Below the pieces are notes generated by a model. That model ran no database searches. It worked only from the letters and a program-made list of their open reading frames with translations, and was not told the DNA's origin. Of a stretch of DNA of 64,000 nt, positions 1 to 13,100 are shown one piece after another (position 1 is the stretch's first letter; every line of letters begins with the position of its first letter). Where the stretch lies: positions 20,773,312 through 20,837,311 of the forward strand of contig CM026391.1 of assembly GCA_014843695.1 (NCBI GenBank). Direction: 5' to 3'. A program made the position numbers and the translations under genes. The stretch is from Archivesica marissinica (taxonomy: Eukaryota > Mollusca > Bivalvia > Venerida > Vesicomyidae).

Positions 1-13
1 TTATTCTTGTAAA

Positions 14-291
14 TACCGTCTCCGTGGCCTAGTGGTTTAGGCGTCCGCTTACGGTGCGGAAGGTCGAAGATTCGAACTTCGTCTGGGGTTCATTCTGGTA
101 TGGCCAGTTGGTGAACCGCCAGCTAGTTAAATAATGGTTACCGATTGCCTACCAGCCTTGCGCCTCGCATACAAGGATACGATTCGGGTAGTACTTATGT
201 TTATAAGAGGTGTCTCATAAGTCAGAAATGGCTGGCACTTTCAATAGGGGCGACACTATAATAAACAAACACACACACACACACACACACT
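14..291 (+). mobile_element. SINE family A, copy 1 (tRNA-Arg-like head)
   Basis: The head has an A box (TGGCCTAGTGG) and a B box around GATTCGAACTTC, followed by a body of about 190 bp ending in AATAAACAAACACAC and a (CA)n run at about 272-291. A second copy lies at 45232. In that copy the anticodon loop reads CTACGGA, so the ancestor was probably tRNA-Arg(ACG). The long shared non-tRNA body in both copies marks this as a SINE and not a functional tRNA gene. No clear target-site duplication is seen here. Confidence 0.8.
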
Positions 292-300
292 ATAATGACT

Positions 301-778
301 TCTCGCAGCAATTCTTAAAACTATTGGAGTTTTAGTATAGGTTTGTTTTGGGCTTAGAGTCAGACCCTGGGTCCATGCTGCTTCCAATTCAGTAGTGGGG
401 CGACCATCCCCTACCCAGCGGGTCCTCAGGTGGCGGATAGGGGAACGGCCCTCAGATATGGGGGTTAGCTGTGAATCAAATAAGCAGTCCCAGACGATAT
501 GGCGGTGTACCTACCACGACGGGGCAGGATAGCACATGGCAAAGCTACTCCTATTAAATACATCAGGCGAATATATGGACCGCCTTAAAAGTCATAGCCT
601 AAGGGTGAGGTAACCCCGACAGAACAGAAACCTCGAATGCTGAAGCCGGAAGTACTGGGCCGCACGGCGCATTCTAATAAACCACGGTACTACGCATAAA
701 CGCAAAATGAACGCGAACGACAAGAAGAAGAAGAAGAGTCCGACCAACAGCTTAGATCATAATGTGACTCTGTGGAAG
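301..778 (+). other. GC-richer segment, possible 5' leader of a non-LTR retrotransposon
   Basis: This stretch is GC-richer than its surroundings and carries no long ORF. It ends in a short frame starting at 707 (MNANDKKKKKSPTNS) that stops at 782-784, just inside the SINE B that starts near 779. A leader followed by a lysine-rich start cut off by another insertion would fit a truncated retroelement 5' end. There is no second copy in the window to confirm this. It could equally be unique sequence. Confidence 0.25.
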
Positions 779-1003
779 TCGTGATAGCGCAGTGGGTGCG
801 TGTTCGCTTCAGGTGCGAAAGGTCCGGAGTTCGAGCCCCGCTGGAGTCATTACGATTGTGCCCTTAGGCAAGGCATTTAAATTCCACGTTGTCCCTTCTC
901 TCTTCCTCAGGAATGAGGTATCGAGAGTGATTAATATAAATTGTAAGAACTTGTTTCGCAATCGAGCTCAAATAAATGTGTATAAACTAATGCACTCTCC
1001 ATC
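779..1003 (+). mobile_element. SINE family B, copy 1 (tRNA-Leu-like head)
   Basis: The tRNA-like head includes an A box (GATAGCGCAGTGG) and a B box (GAGTTCGAGCCCC). The stem TTCGC/GCGAA encloses the loop TTCAGGT, which gives a CAG anticodon (Leu). The body and 3' tail (GAGAGTGATTAATAT, then CGCAATCGAGCT) match copies at 1281, 35710 and 41143. Short frames through it are fortuitous. Confidence 0.85.
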
Positions 1004-1183
1004 TAGTATTGGTGAAGGAAAGCCCGGGTTGAACCACCGACCAACCACAAGTCAGCTGTATAGCTTCCTCACATGAAATAATTCGACACGCCAGTGTGAT
1101 TCGAACTTACAGCGGCGAGAGACAAGTTATTTGAAGAAAGCGACCGTAACCACACAGCGACTGAGGCCACCATAAACATGAAA
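1004..1183 (-). mobile_element. SINE family F fragment (tRNA-like head on minus strand)
   Basis: On the minus strand a tRNA-like head begins near 1183, with a B box AGTTCGAATCA. It continues into a body containing GGAAGCTATACAGCTGAC and GGTCGGTGGTTC. That body resembles a molluscan tRNA-derived SINE type I recall from general knowledge. Its 3' end abuts or overlaps the tail of SINE B at about 1003. It is a single copy here, so the boundaries are approximate. Confidence 0.5.
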
Positions 1184-1280
1184 GAGGAATACAACAATTT
1201 GTGTTACTTCATACCGAAACAGACACGGCATTTGCTGTTTTCCCCCAGGGATTTAGCTTTGCGCCGACAAGTACTTTGAT

Positions 1281-1462
1281 GTTTATACAAATTTATTTTA
1301 GCTCGATTGCGAAACAAGTTATTACAACTTAATGAATGAATGATGGAATCCATTGCCACGAGGGAGAGAGAAGAGGCAACGTGGAATTTAAATGCCTTGC
1401 CTAAGGGCACAATCATAACGGCTCCAGCGGGGCTCGAACTCCGGACCTTTCGCACCTGAAGC
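1281..1462 (-). mobile_element. SINE family B, copy 2, 5' truncated
   Basis: This is the reverse complement of the SINE B body and tail. It starts at the AT-rich 3' tail and runs to the B box (GGGGCTCGAACTCC) and CGCACCTGAAG, where it stops. The 5' half of the tRNA head is missing. A 17-bp piece of the body, around the ATTAATATAA motif, is altered. The following 350 bp (1463-1815) hold a G-run at about 1576-1597 and nothing else I can identify. Confidence 0.8.
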
Positions 1463-1826
1463 CACAGTGCTTTGAAGCCTACGACCTTACCCGCTCTGCA
1501 CGGAGTCCCCAGAAACGGAAAATGCAGACCGTGTATGACAACATTCTGATACGGGGAATACGCGGACACTACTGCGGGGGGAGGGCGGGGGGGGGGGCAA
1601 AACATGAAAATATTAAATGTAAATTAATTATATCAGTAAATGAGAAGTGACTTGAACTATATAGTACAATTACACTGAGGTTAGAAACTAACACGTGCAT
1701 GGCCACAGTAACAGAAGGTAATGTTTGTATGTGTTAGTAATACTGAAACAATGTTTCCATATCATGACAGCAGCAAATACTCATTATTCATTTATATTTA
1801 CATCGCTATTGCATTTCCTTCGATGA

Positions 1827-2119
1827 GTGTGTGTTTTACGTTTATTTATCGTCGCTACCGGTTGCCCATATGAGCGACCCCTCCTGAAGAGATTAGTCAT
1901 TTTAGATTTTTGGAGGATAGTGCAATGATACAGACAGAGACCCATTCCAGAGTCTGTTCTGGTTCTTTTACGTGCACGGTGTAAAGCACTGACACGAGAC
2001 CTCGGTTTAACGTCACATCTGAAAGACTGTTAATTTTATTAGGGTCAGATGGGGATCGAATCCGCGATCCCTGGATTACCAGTCCAGTGTGTTACCACTG
2101 GACTATAGATCCGTCTGTA
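1827..2119 (-). mobile_element. SINE family C, copy 1, full length with TSD
   Basis: A full-length SINE C on the minus strand is flanked by perfect 11-bp direct repeats (TCCTTCGATGA) at 1816-1826 and 2120-2130. The head reads GACGGATCTATAGTCCAGTGG in sense orientation. The stem CTGGA/TCCAG closes the loop CTGGTAA, pointing to a GGT anticodon (Thr). The body contains GAGGTCTCGTGTC and GGGCAACCGGTAGCGACGAT. This is the most abundant SINE in the window, with eight copies. Confidence 0.92.
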
Positions 2120-2383
2120 TCCTTCGATGAACGTATGTGCCCTTATTGTATACATTTTCGCAGCTGACATGTGCACCCGAAGTTACGGGCATGCGCATTC
2201 GCAGTGTTAGGAAGCGTTCTTCGCGAGAAAAGGCGTGTCTTACAGTTTACGCTGTTCCAAGGATGATCTATTTACCTGTTCTGGCACACGGTAAGTTTCA
2301 AATCTGGACTAAAGCTATTTTAATTGCACAGTGTGCTATATTTTCTTTGTGTCATTGAAAAGAATAATCAATGTAAATATAAG

Positions 2384-2529
2384 TAATGAATCGCGAGTTA
2401 ATAATATCCATCGGGGTATGAACTACATTGGGTGTGCCTAAAAGTGTGTGGCGGCCTAATGTATTGCGAGTTAATAGTTTCCATCGGGGTATGAACTACA
2501 CTGGGCGTGGCTAATGTTTGTGGAGGACG
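2384..2529. repeat. Direct duplication of a ~73-bp segment
   Basis: Two adjacent copies (about 2384-2456 and 2457-2529) share GCGAGTTAATA and CATCGGGGTATGAACTAC. They have diverged by substitutions. The rest of 2131-2980 shows no gene, SINE or transposon terminus I can support. Confidence 0.7.
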
Positions 2530-2991
2530 ATATCTGTCAAGTTACTGTTGGTTGTATTGGGTATAGCCTGGCGCGCTATTCAAGTATGTTAGTATATATC
2601 TTCCCAGGACAAGACTCCGTGCTAAATAAGCTTACACCAAGTAATGTGGCAGATTAAACTCCAGGAGCGGCACAGTTACGGCATTTATTATGTAATTATG
2701 TATTTCATAATGGACTATCTGACATATTATTGCTATAAACCGGAGGCTAATTCGTGGAATGCCATAACATTGTCTGCCATAAATATGGGTACGGAATCGC
2801 ATAGATATTCAAAGATGAAATATTACTGTTGCGTAGCCCGTTCGGTTGCACAGTGACGCCGCCATTACGTAGTATTTGTTTTTACATGTGTACTCGCGAA
2901 GATTTATCTGTGCGAGTACATATGTCTAGGTTGTTTGTTGTTCTACGGCTGTTCTGTTAGCATCCGGAAGAGGCATCATCTTTCTCTACAT

Positions 2992-3241
2992 GTTTAAACT
3001 TTATTTATTTTACAACGATTGCGAAGCAAGTTCTAAGAACTTATATTAATCACTCTCGTTGGCGCGGATGAAAGTGTATATGTTGTCATTCGTATGGGAG
3101 GAAACGGGAGTACCCGGAGAAAACCCACTTATCCGATCTGGCGACCACCGTACCATCTCACATACTTCCCGGTCCGAGGATCGAATCCGGGCTGCATTGG
3201 TAAGAAGCAAGCGCGCTAACCACTGCGCTAATCGGACAGTT
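2992..3241 (-). mobile_element. SINE family D, copy 1, full length with TSD
   Basis: The copy is flanked by perfect 11-bp repeats TTTCTCTACAT at 2981-2991 and 3242-3252. In sense orientation the head reads TCCGATTAGCGCAGTGG, with a B box GATTCGATCCTC. The body contains TTTTCTCCGGGTACTC. The 3' tail (GAGAGTGATTAATATAAG, GCAATCGTTGTAAAATAAAT) is shared with SINE B although the heads differ. Confidence 0.92.
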
Positions 3242-3252
3242 TTTCTCTACAT

Positions 3253-3535
3253 ATTGACAGTGTGTGTTTTACGTTTATTTATCGTCGCTACCGGTTGCCC
3301 ATATGAGCGACGCCTCCTGAAGAGAGTACTCATTTTAGATTTTGAAGGATAGTGCAATGATACAGACAAAGACCCATTCCAGAGTCTCCTCTGGTTCTTT
3401 TACGTGCACGGTGTAAAGCACCGACACGAGACCTCGGTTTAACGTCCCATCTGAAAGACTGTTAATTTTAATAGGGTCGGACGGGAGATCGAACCTGCGA
3501 TCCCTGGATTACAAGTCCAGCGTGTTAATCCGGTG
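3253..3535 (-). mobile_element. SINE family C, copy 2
   Basis: This SINE C lies immediately beyond the SINE D at 2992. The body is intact. The extreme 5' end of the tRNA head is lost after CAGCGTGTTA, and no TSD is recognisable. Adjacency to SINE D suggests two independent insertions into the same neighbourhood. Confidence 0.85.
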
Positions 3536-3696
3536 TACAAATCCTGTTTTGGAGGTCATATTATATTTTATTTTTCAATCTCAAATTCAGTCTCAGGTCT
3601 TCTGATTGGTTCAGATCTCAAACCCGTCCAATCAAATCACAAGATCTTGAGTTTGAAATCTGAGCAAACTCAGTCTATAGCCCACAACCCTGGGTC

Positions 3697-3808
3697 GGAG
3701 GTTATAAAACGTTTCTCAAACTCATGTAGTTAGATTGGTTGTTTCTGGGATTTACTCTGAGCTGAACCAATATGATGTTTGAGATTGGTGAAATGTTTTA
3801 TAGCCTCC
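3697..3808. repeat. Palindromic ~112-bp segment (possible MITE)
   Basis: The left end GGAGGTTATAAAACGTTTCT is mirrored by GAAATGTTTTATAGCCTCC at the right. Inner arms such as CTCAAACTCA and TGTTTGAGATTGG are also partly complementary. There is no TSD or second copy, so the family is unknown. Confidence 0.4.
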
Positions 3809-3865
3809 ACTCCTGGTATCACTGCCACTACTAGTAGTCGATCGTGTCCAATACACTTGGTACCA

Positions 3866-4125
3866 CGTAACGTTGTATCATTGTTCAAGTAACGTCGTAT
3901 CATTGTTCAAGTAACGTCGTATCATTGTTCAAGTAACGTCGTATCATTGTTCAAGTAACGTCGTATCAGTGTTCAAGTAACGTCGTATCATTGTCCAAGT
4001 AATGTTGCATCATTGTTCAAGTAATGTTGTATCATTGTTCAAGTAACGTCGTATCATTGTCCAAGTAATGTTGCATCATTGGTCAAGTAATGTTGTATCA
4101 TTGTTCAAGTAATGTTGTATCATTG
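3866..4125. repeat. 22-bp minisatellite, about 12 copies
   Basis: The unit is CAAGTAACGTCGTATCATTG plus TT. AACGTCG and AATGTTG variants are interspersed. It ends about 15 bp before the giant 36-bp array. Confidence 0.9.
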
Positions 4126-4140
4126 AATCATCATAGGGTT

Positions 4141-7100
4141 CGCTCCCTATCACCGCTATTACCGCTATTACCAGTGCTGCATGTTTGCCCCCTATCACCG
4201 CTATTACCAGTGCTGCATGTTTTCTCCCTATCACCGTTATCACCAGTGCTGCATGTTTGCTCCTTATCACCGCTATCACCAGTGCTGCGTGTTTGCTCCC
4301 TATCACCGCTATCACCAGTGCTGCATGTTTGCTCCTTATCACCGCTATCACCAGTGCTGCATGTTTGCTCCTTATCACCGCTATCACCAGTGCTGCATGT
4401 TTGCTCCCTATCACCGCTATCACCGCTATCACCGCTATCACCGCTATCACCGCTATCACCAGGGCTGCGTGTTTGCTCCCTATCACCGCTATCACCAGTG
4501 CTGCGTGTTTGCTCCCTATCACCGCTATCAACAGTGCTGCATGTTTGCTCCCTATCACCGCTATCACCAGTGCTGCATGTTTGCTCCTTATCATCGCTAT
4601 CACCAGTGATGCATGTTTGCTCCCTATCACCGCTATCACCAGTGCTGCATGTTTGCTCCTTATCACCGCTATCACCAGTGCTGCATGTTTGCTCCCTATC
4701 ACCGCTATCACCAGTGCTGCGTGTTTGCTCCCTATCACCGCTATCACCAGTGCTGCATGTTTGCTCCCTATCACCGCTATCACCAGTGCTGCATGTTTGC
4801 TCCCTATCACCGCTATCACCAGTGCTGCGTGTTTGCTCCCTATCACCGCTATCACCAGTGCTGCATGTTTGCTCCCTATCACCGCTATCACCAGTGCTGC
4901 ATGTTTGCTCTCCTATCACCGCTATCACCAGTGCTGCATGTTTGCTCCCTATCACCGCTATCACCAGTGCTGCATGTTTGCTCCTATCACCGCTATCACC
5001 AGTGCTGCGTGTTTGCTCCCTATCACCGCTATCACCAGTGCTGCATGTTTGCTCCCTATCACCGCTATCACCAGTGCTGCGTGTTTGCTCCCTATCACCG
5101 CTATCACCAGTGCTGCGTGTTTGCTCCTTATCACCGCTATCACCAGTGCTGCATGTTTGCTCCCTATCACCGCTATCACCAGTGCTGCGTGTTTGCTCCC
5201 TATCACCGCTATCACCAGTGCTGCGTGTTTGCTCCTATCACCGCTATCACCAGTGCTGCATGTTTGCTCCCTATCACCGCTATCACCAGTGCTGCATGTT
5301 TGCTCCCTATCACCGCTATCACCGCTATCACCAGGGCTGCATGTTTGCTCCCTATCACCGCTATCACCAGTGCTGCGTGTTTGCTCCCTATCACCGCTAT
5401 CACCAGTGCTGCGTGTTTGCTCCTTATCACCGCTATCACCAGTGCTGCATGTTTGCTCCCTATCACCGCTATCACCAGTGCTGCATGTTTGCTCCTTATC
5501 ACCGCTATCACCAGTGCTGCATGTTTGCTCCCTATCACCGCTATCACCAGTGCTGCGTGTTTGCTCCTTATCACCGCTATCACCAGTGCTGCATGTTTGC
5601 TCCCTATCACCGCTATCACCAGTGCTGCATGTTTGCTCCCTATCACCGCTATCACCGCTATCACCAGGGCTGCATGTTTGCTCCCTATCACCGCTATCAT
5701 CAGTGCTGCATGTTTGCTCCCTATCACCGCTATCACCAGGGCTGCATGTTTGCTCCCTATCACCGCTATCACCAGGGCTGCATGTGTGCTCCCTATCACC
5801 GCTATCACCAGTGCTGCGTGTTTGCTCCCTATCACCGCTATTACCGCTATCACCAGTGCTGCGTGTTCGCTCCCTATCACCGCTATTACCGCTATCACCA
5901 GGGCTGCATGTTTGCTCCCTATCACCGCTATCACCAGTGCTGCGTGTTTGCTCCCTATCACCGCTATCAACAGTGCTGCGTGTTTGCTCCCTATCACCGC
6001 TATCACCAGGGCTGCATGTGTGCTCCCTATCACCGCTATCACCAGTGCTGCGTGTTTGCTCCCTATCACCGCTATCACCAGTGCTGCGTGTTCGCTCCCT
6101 ATCACCGCTATTACCGCTATCACCAGGGCTGCATGTTTGCTCCCTATCACCGCTATCACCAGTGCTGCGTGTTTGCTCCCTATCACCACTATTACCAGTG
6201 CTGCGTGTTTGCTCCCTATCACCGCTATTACCGCTATCACCAGTGCTGCTTGTTTTCTCCCTATCACCGCTATCACCAGTGCTGCGTGTTTGCTCCCTAT
6301 CACCGCTATCACCAGGGCTGCATGTTTGCTCCCTATCACCGCTATTACCGCTATCACCAGTGCTGCGTGTTTGCTCCCTATCACCGCTATCACCAGTGCT
6401 GCCTGTTTGCTCCCTATCACCGCTATCACCAGGGCTGCATGTTTGCTCCCTATCACCACTATTACCGCTATCACCAGTGCTGCGCGTTTGCTCCCTATCA
6501 CCGCTATCACCAGTGCTGCATGTTTGCTCCCTATCACCGCTATCACCAGTGCTGCATGTTTGCTCCCTATCACCGCTATCACCAGGGCAGCATGTTTGCT
6601 CTCTATCACCGCTATCACCAGGGCTGCGTGTTTGTTCCCTATCACCGCTATCACTAGGGCTGTGTGTGTGCTCCCTATCACCGCTATCACCAGGGCTGCA
6701 TGTTTGCTCCCTATCACCGCTATCACCAGGGCTGCGTGTTTGCTCCCTATCACCGCTATCACCAGGGCTGCATGTTTGCTCCCTATCACCGCTATCACCA
6801 GTGCTGCCTGTTTGCTCTCTATCACTGCTATCACCCGTGCTGCATGTTTGCTCCCTATCACCGCTATCACCAGGGCTGCATGTTTGCTCCCTATCACCGC
6901 TATCACCAGTGCTGCGTGTGTGCTCCCTATCACCGCTATCACCAGTGCTGCATGTTTGCTCCCTATCACCGCTATCACCAGTGCTGCGTGTTTGCTCCTT
7001 ATCACCGCTATCACCAGTGCTGCGTGTTTGATCCTTATCACCGCTATCACCAGTGCTGCATGTTTGCTCCTTATCACCGCTATCACCAGTGCTGCGTGTT

Positions 7101-10100
7101 TGCTCCTTATCACCGCTATCACCAGTGCTGCGTGTTTGATCCTTATCACCGCTATCACCAGTGCTGCATGTTTGCTCCCTATCACCGCTATCACCAGGGC
7201 TGCATGTTTGCTCCTTATCACCGTTATCACCAGTGCTGCATGTTTGCTCCTTATCACCGCTATCACCAGTGCTGCGTGTTTGCTCCCTATCACTGATATT
7301 ACCGCTATCACCAGTGCTGCGTGTTTGCTCCTTATCACCGCTATCACCAGTGCTGCATGTTTGCTCCTTATCACCGCTATCACCAGTGCTGCATGTTTGC
7401 TCCCTATCACCGCTATCACCGCTATCACCTACCGCTATCACCAGGCTGCGTGTTTGCCCTATCACCGCTATCACCAGTGCTGAGGGCTGCGTGCTTACTC
7501 CCTATCACCGCTATCAACAGTGCTGCATGTTTGCCCCCTATCACCGCTATCACCAGTGCTACATGTTTGCTCCTTATCATCGCTATCACCAGTGATGCAT
7601 GTTTGCTCCCTATCACCGCTATCACCAGTGCTGCATGCTTGCTCCTTATCACCGCTATCACCAGTGATGCATGTTTGCTCCCTATCACCGCTATCAACAG
7701 TGCTGCGTGTTTGCTCCTTATCACCGCTATCACCAGTGCTGCATGTTTGCTCCCTATCACCGCTATCACCAGTGCTGCATGTTTGCTCCCTATCACCGCT
7801 ATCACCGCTATCACCAGGGATGCATGTTTGCTCCCTATCACCGCTATCATCAGTGCTGCATGTTTGCTCCCTATCACCGCTATCACCAGGGCTGCATGTT
7901 TGCTCCCTATCACCGCTATCACCAGGGCTGCATGTGTGCTCCCTATCACCGCTATCACCAGTGCTGCGTGTTTGCTCCCTATCACCGCTATTACCGCTAT
8001 CACCAGTGCTGCGTGTTCGCTCCCTATCACCGCTATTACCGCTATCACCTGGGCTGCATGTTTGCTCCCTATCACCGCTATCACCAGTGCTGCGTGTTTG
8101 CTCCCTATCACCGCTATCAACAGTGCTGCGTGTTTGCTCCCTATCACCGCTATCACCAGGGCTGCATGTGTGCTCCCTATCACCGCTATCACCAGTGCTG
8201 CGTGTTTGCTCCCTATCACCGCTATCACCAGTGCTGCGTGTTCGCTCCCTATCACCGCTATTACCGCTATCACCAGGGCTGCATGTTTGCTCCCTATCAC
8301 CGCTATCACCAGTGCTGCGTGTTTGCTCCCTAACACCACTATTACCAGTGCTGCATGTTTGCTCCCTATCACCGCTATCATCAGTGCTGCATGTTTGCTC
8401 CCTATCACCGCTATCACCAGTGCTGCATGTTTGCTCCTTATCACCGATATCACCAGTGCTGCATGTTTGCTCCTTATCACCTATCACCGATATCACCAGT
8501 GCTGCATGTTTGCTCCTTATCACCGCTATCACCAGTGCTGCGTGTTTGCTCCCTATCACCGCTATCACCAGTGCTGCGTGTTTGCTCCTTATCACCGCTA
8601 TCACCAGTGCTGCATGTTTGCTCCTATCACCGCTATCACCAGTGCTGCGTGTTTGCTCCCTATCACCGCTATCACCAGTGCTGCGTGTTTGCTCCCTATC
8701 ACCGCTATCACCAGTGCTGCATGTTTGCTCCTTATCACCGCTATCACCAGTGCTGCGTGTTTGCTCCCTATCACCGCTATCACCAGTGCTGCGTGTTTGC
8801 TCCTTATCACCGCTATCACCAGTGCTGCATGTTTGCTCCCTATCACCGCTATCACCAGGGCTGCATGTTTGCTCCCTATCACCGCTATCACCAGTGCTGC
8901 ATGTTTGCTCCCTATCACCGCTATCACCAGTGCTGCGTGTTTGCTCCCTATCACTACCGCTATCACCAGTGCTGCGTGTTTGCTCCTTATCACCGCTATC
9001 ACCAGTGCTGCATGTTTGCTCCTTATCACCGCTATCACCAGTGCTGCATGTTTGCTCCCTATCACCGCTATCACCGTATCAGGGCTGCGTGTTTGCTCCC
9101 TATCACCGCTATCACCAGTGCTGCATGTTTGCTCCCTATCACCGCTATCACCAGTGCTGCATGTTTGCTCCCTATCACCGCTATCACCAGGTGCTCCTAT
9201 CACCGCTATCATCTGCTGCATGTTTGCTCCCTATCACCGCTATCACCAGGGCTGCATGTTTGCTCCCTATCACCGCTATCACCAGGGCTGCATGTTTGCT
9301 CCCTATCACCGCTATCACCAGTGCTGCGTGTTTGCTCCCTATCACCGCTATTACCGCTATCACCAGTGCTGCGTGTTCGCTCCCTATCACCGCTATTACC
9401 GCTATCACCAGGGCTGCATGTTTGCTCCCTATCACCGCTATCACCAGTGCTGCGTGTTTGCTCCCTATCACCGCTATCAACAGTGCTGCGTGTTTGCTCC
9501 CTATCACCGCTATCACCAGGGCTGCATGTGTGCTCCCTATCACCGCTATCACCAGGGCTGCGTGTTTGCTCCCTATCACCGCTATCACCAGGGCTGCATG
9601 TTTGCTCCCTATCACCGCTATCACCAGTGCTGCCTGTTTGCTCTCTATCACCGCTATCACCCGTGCTGCATGTTTGCTCCCTATCACCGCTATCACCAGG
9701 GCTGCATGTTTGCTCCCTATCACCGCTATCACCAGTGCTGCGTGTGTGCTCCCTATCACCGCTATCACCAGTGCTGCATGTTTGCTCCCTATCACCGCTA
9801 TCACCAGTGCTGCATGTTTGCTGCCTATCACCTGGGCTGCGTGTTTGCTCCCTATCACCGCTATCACCAGGGCTGCATGTTTGCTCCCTATCACCGCTAT
9901 CACCAGAGCTGCGTGTTTGTTCCCTATCACCGCTATCACTAGGGCTGTGTGTGTGCTCCCTATCACCGCTATCACCAGGGCTGCATGTTTGCTCCCTATC
10001 ACCGCTATCACCAGGGCTGCATGTGTGCTCCCTATCACCGCTATCACCAGTGCTGCGTGTTTGCTCCCTATCACCGCTATTACCGCTATCACCAGTGCTG

Positions 10101-13100
10101 CGTGTTCGCTCCCTATCACCGCTATTACCGCTATCACCTGGGCTGCATGTTTGCTCCCTATCACCGCTATCACCAGTGCTGCGTGTTTGCTCCCTATCAC
10201 CGCTATCAACAGTGCTGCGTGTTTGCTCCCTATCACCGCTATCACCAGGGCTGCATGTGTGCTCCCTATCACCGCTATCACCAGTGCTGCGTGTTTGCTC
10301 CCTATCACCGCTATCACCAGTGCTGCGTGTTCGCTCCCTATCACCGCTATTACCGCTATCACCAGGGCTGCATGTTTGCTCCCTATCACCGCTATCACCA
10401 GTGCTGCGTGTTTGCTCCCTAACACCACTATTACCAGTGCTGCATGTTTGCTCCCTATCACCGCTATCATCAGTGCTGCATGTTTGCTCCCTATCACCGC
10501 TATCACCAGGGCTGCATGTTTGCTCCCTATCACCGCTATCACCAGGGCTGCATGTGTGCTCCCTATCACCGCTATCACCAGTGCTGCGTGTTTGCTCCCT
10601 ATCACCGCTATTACCGCTATCACCAGTGCTGCGTGTTCGCTCCCTATCACCGCTATTACCGCTATCACCAGGGCTGCATGTTTGCTCCCTATCACCGCTA
10701 TCACCAGTGCTGCGTGTTTGCTCCCTATCACCGCTATCAACAGTGCTGCGTGTTTGCTCCCTATCACCGCTATCACCAGGGCTGCATGTGTGCTCCCTAT
10801 CACCGCTATCACCAGTGCTGCGTGTTTACTCCCTATCACCGCTATCACCAGTGCTGCGTGTTCGCTCCCTATCACCGCTATTACCGCTATCACCAGGGCT
10901 GCATGTTTGCTCCCTATCACCGCTATCACCAGTGCTGCGTGTTTGCTCCCTATCACCACTATTACCAGTGCTGCGGTTGCTCCCTATCACGCTATTACGC
11001 TTCACAGTGCTGCTGTTTTTCCCTATCACCGCTATCACCAGTGCTGCGTGTTTGCTCCCTATCACCGCTATCACCAGGGCTGCATGTTTGCTCCCTATCA
11101 CCGCTATTACCGCTATCACCAGTGCTGCGTGTTTGCTCCCTATCACCGCTATCACCAGTGCTGCGTGTTTGCTCCCTATCACCGCTATCACAGTGCTGCG
11201 TGTTTGCTCCCTATCACGCTATCACCAGGCTGCATGTGTGCTCCCTATCACCGCTATCACCAGTGCTGCGTGTTTGCTCCCTATCACCGCTATCACCAGT
11301 GCTGCATGTTTGCTCCCTATCACCGCTATCACCAGTGCTGCGTGTTTGCTCCCTAACACCACTATTACCAGTGCTGCATGTTTGCTCCCTATCACCGCTA
11401 TCATCAGTGCTGCATGTTTGCTCCCTATCACCGCTATCACCAGGGCTGCATGTTTGCTCCCTATCACCGCTATCACCAGGGCTGCATGTGTGCTCCCTAT
11501 CACCGCTATCACCAGTGCTGCGTGTTTGCTCCCTATCACCGCTATTACCGCTATCACCAGTGCTGCGTGTTCGCTCCCTATCACCGCTATTACCGCTATC
11601 ACCAGGGCTGCATGTTTGCTCCCTATCACCGCTATCACCAGTGCTGCGTGTTTGCTCCCTATCACCGCTATCAACAGTGCTGCGTGTTTGCTCCCTATCA
11701 CCGCTATCACCAGGGCTGCATGTGTGCTCCCTATCACCGCTATCACCAGTGCTGCGTGTTTACTCCCTATCACCGCTATCACCAGTGCTGCGTGTTCGCT
11801 CCCTATCACCGCTATTACCGCTATCACCAGGGCTGCATGTTTGCTCCCTATCACCGCTATCACCAGTGCTGCGTGTTTGCTCCCTATCACCACTATTACC
11901 AGTGCTGCGTGTTTGCTCCCTATCACCGCTATTACCGCTATCACCAGTGCTGCTTGTTTTCTCCCTATCACCGCTATCACCAGTGCTGCGTGTTTGCTCC
12001 CTATCACCGCTATCACCAGGGCTGCATGTTTGCTCCCTATCACCGCTATTACCGCTATCACCAGTGCTGCGTGTTTGCTCCCTATCACCGCTATCACCAG
12101 TGCTGCCTGTTTGCTCCCTATCACCGCTATCACCAGGGCTGCATGTTTGCTCCCTATCACCACTATTACCGCTATCACCAGTGCTGCGCGTTTGCTCCCT
12201 ATCACCGCTATCACCAGTGCTGCATGTTTGCTCCCTATCACCGCTATCACCAGTGCTGCATGTTTGCTCCCTATCACCGCTATCACCAGGGCAGCATGTT
12301 TGCTCTCTATCACCGCTATCACCAGGGCTGCGTGTTTGTTCCCTATCACCGCTATCACTAGGGCTGTGTGTGTGCTCCCTATCACCGCTATCACCAGGGC
12401 TGCATGTTTGCTCCCTATCACCGCTATCACCAGGGCTGCGTGTTTGCTCCCTATCACCGCTATCACCAGGGCTGCATGTTTGCTCCCTATCACCGCTATC
12501 ACCAGTGCTGCCTGTTTGCTCTCTATCACTGCTATCACCCGTGCTGCATGTTTGCTCCCTATCACCGCTATCACCAGGGCTGCATGTTTGCTCCCTATCA
12601 CCGCTATCACCAGTGCTGCGTGTGTGCTCCCTATCACCGCTATCACCAGTGCTGCATGTTTGCTCCCTATCACCGCTATCACCAGTGCTGCGTGTTTGCT
12701 CCTTATCACCGCTATCACCAGTGCTGCGTGTTTGATCCTTATCACCGCTATCACCAGTGCTGCATGTTTGCTCCTTATCACCGCTATCACCAGTGCTGCG
12801 TGTTTGCTCCTTATCACCGCTATCACCAGTGCTGCGTGTTTGATCCTTATCACCGCTATCACCAGTGCTGCATGTTTGCTCCCTATCACCGCTATCACCA
12901 GGGCTGCATGTTTGCTCCCTATCACCGTTATCACCAGTGCTGCATGTTTGCTCCTTATCACCGCTATCACCAGTGCTGCGTGTTTGCTCCCTATCACTGA
13001 TATTACCGCTATCACCAGTGCTGCGTGTTTGCTCCTTATCACCGCTATCACCAGTGCTGCATGTTTGCTCCTTATCACCGCTATCACCAGTGCTGCATGT

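Noticed and set aside
14..90. Functional tRNA genes (also at 779, 16166, 45232 and 48361)
   Set aside because: The tRNA-like heads are fused to conserved non-tRNA bodies, occur in many copies, and often have TSDs or broken acceptor stems, so they are SINEs.
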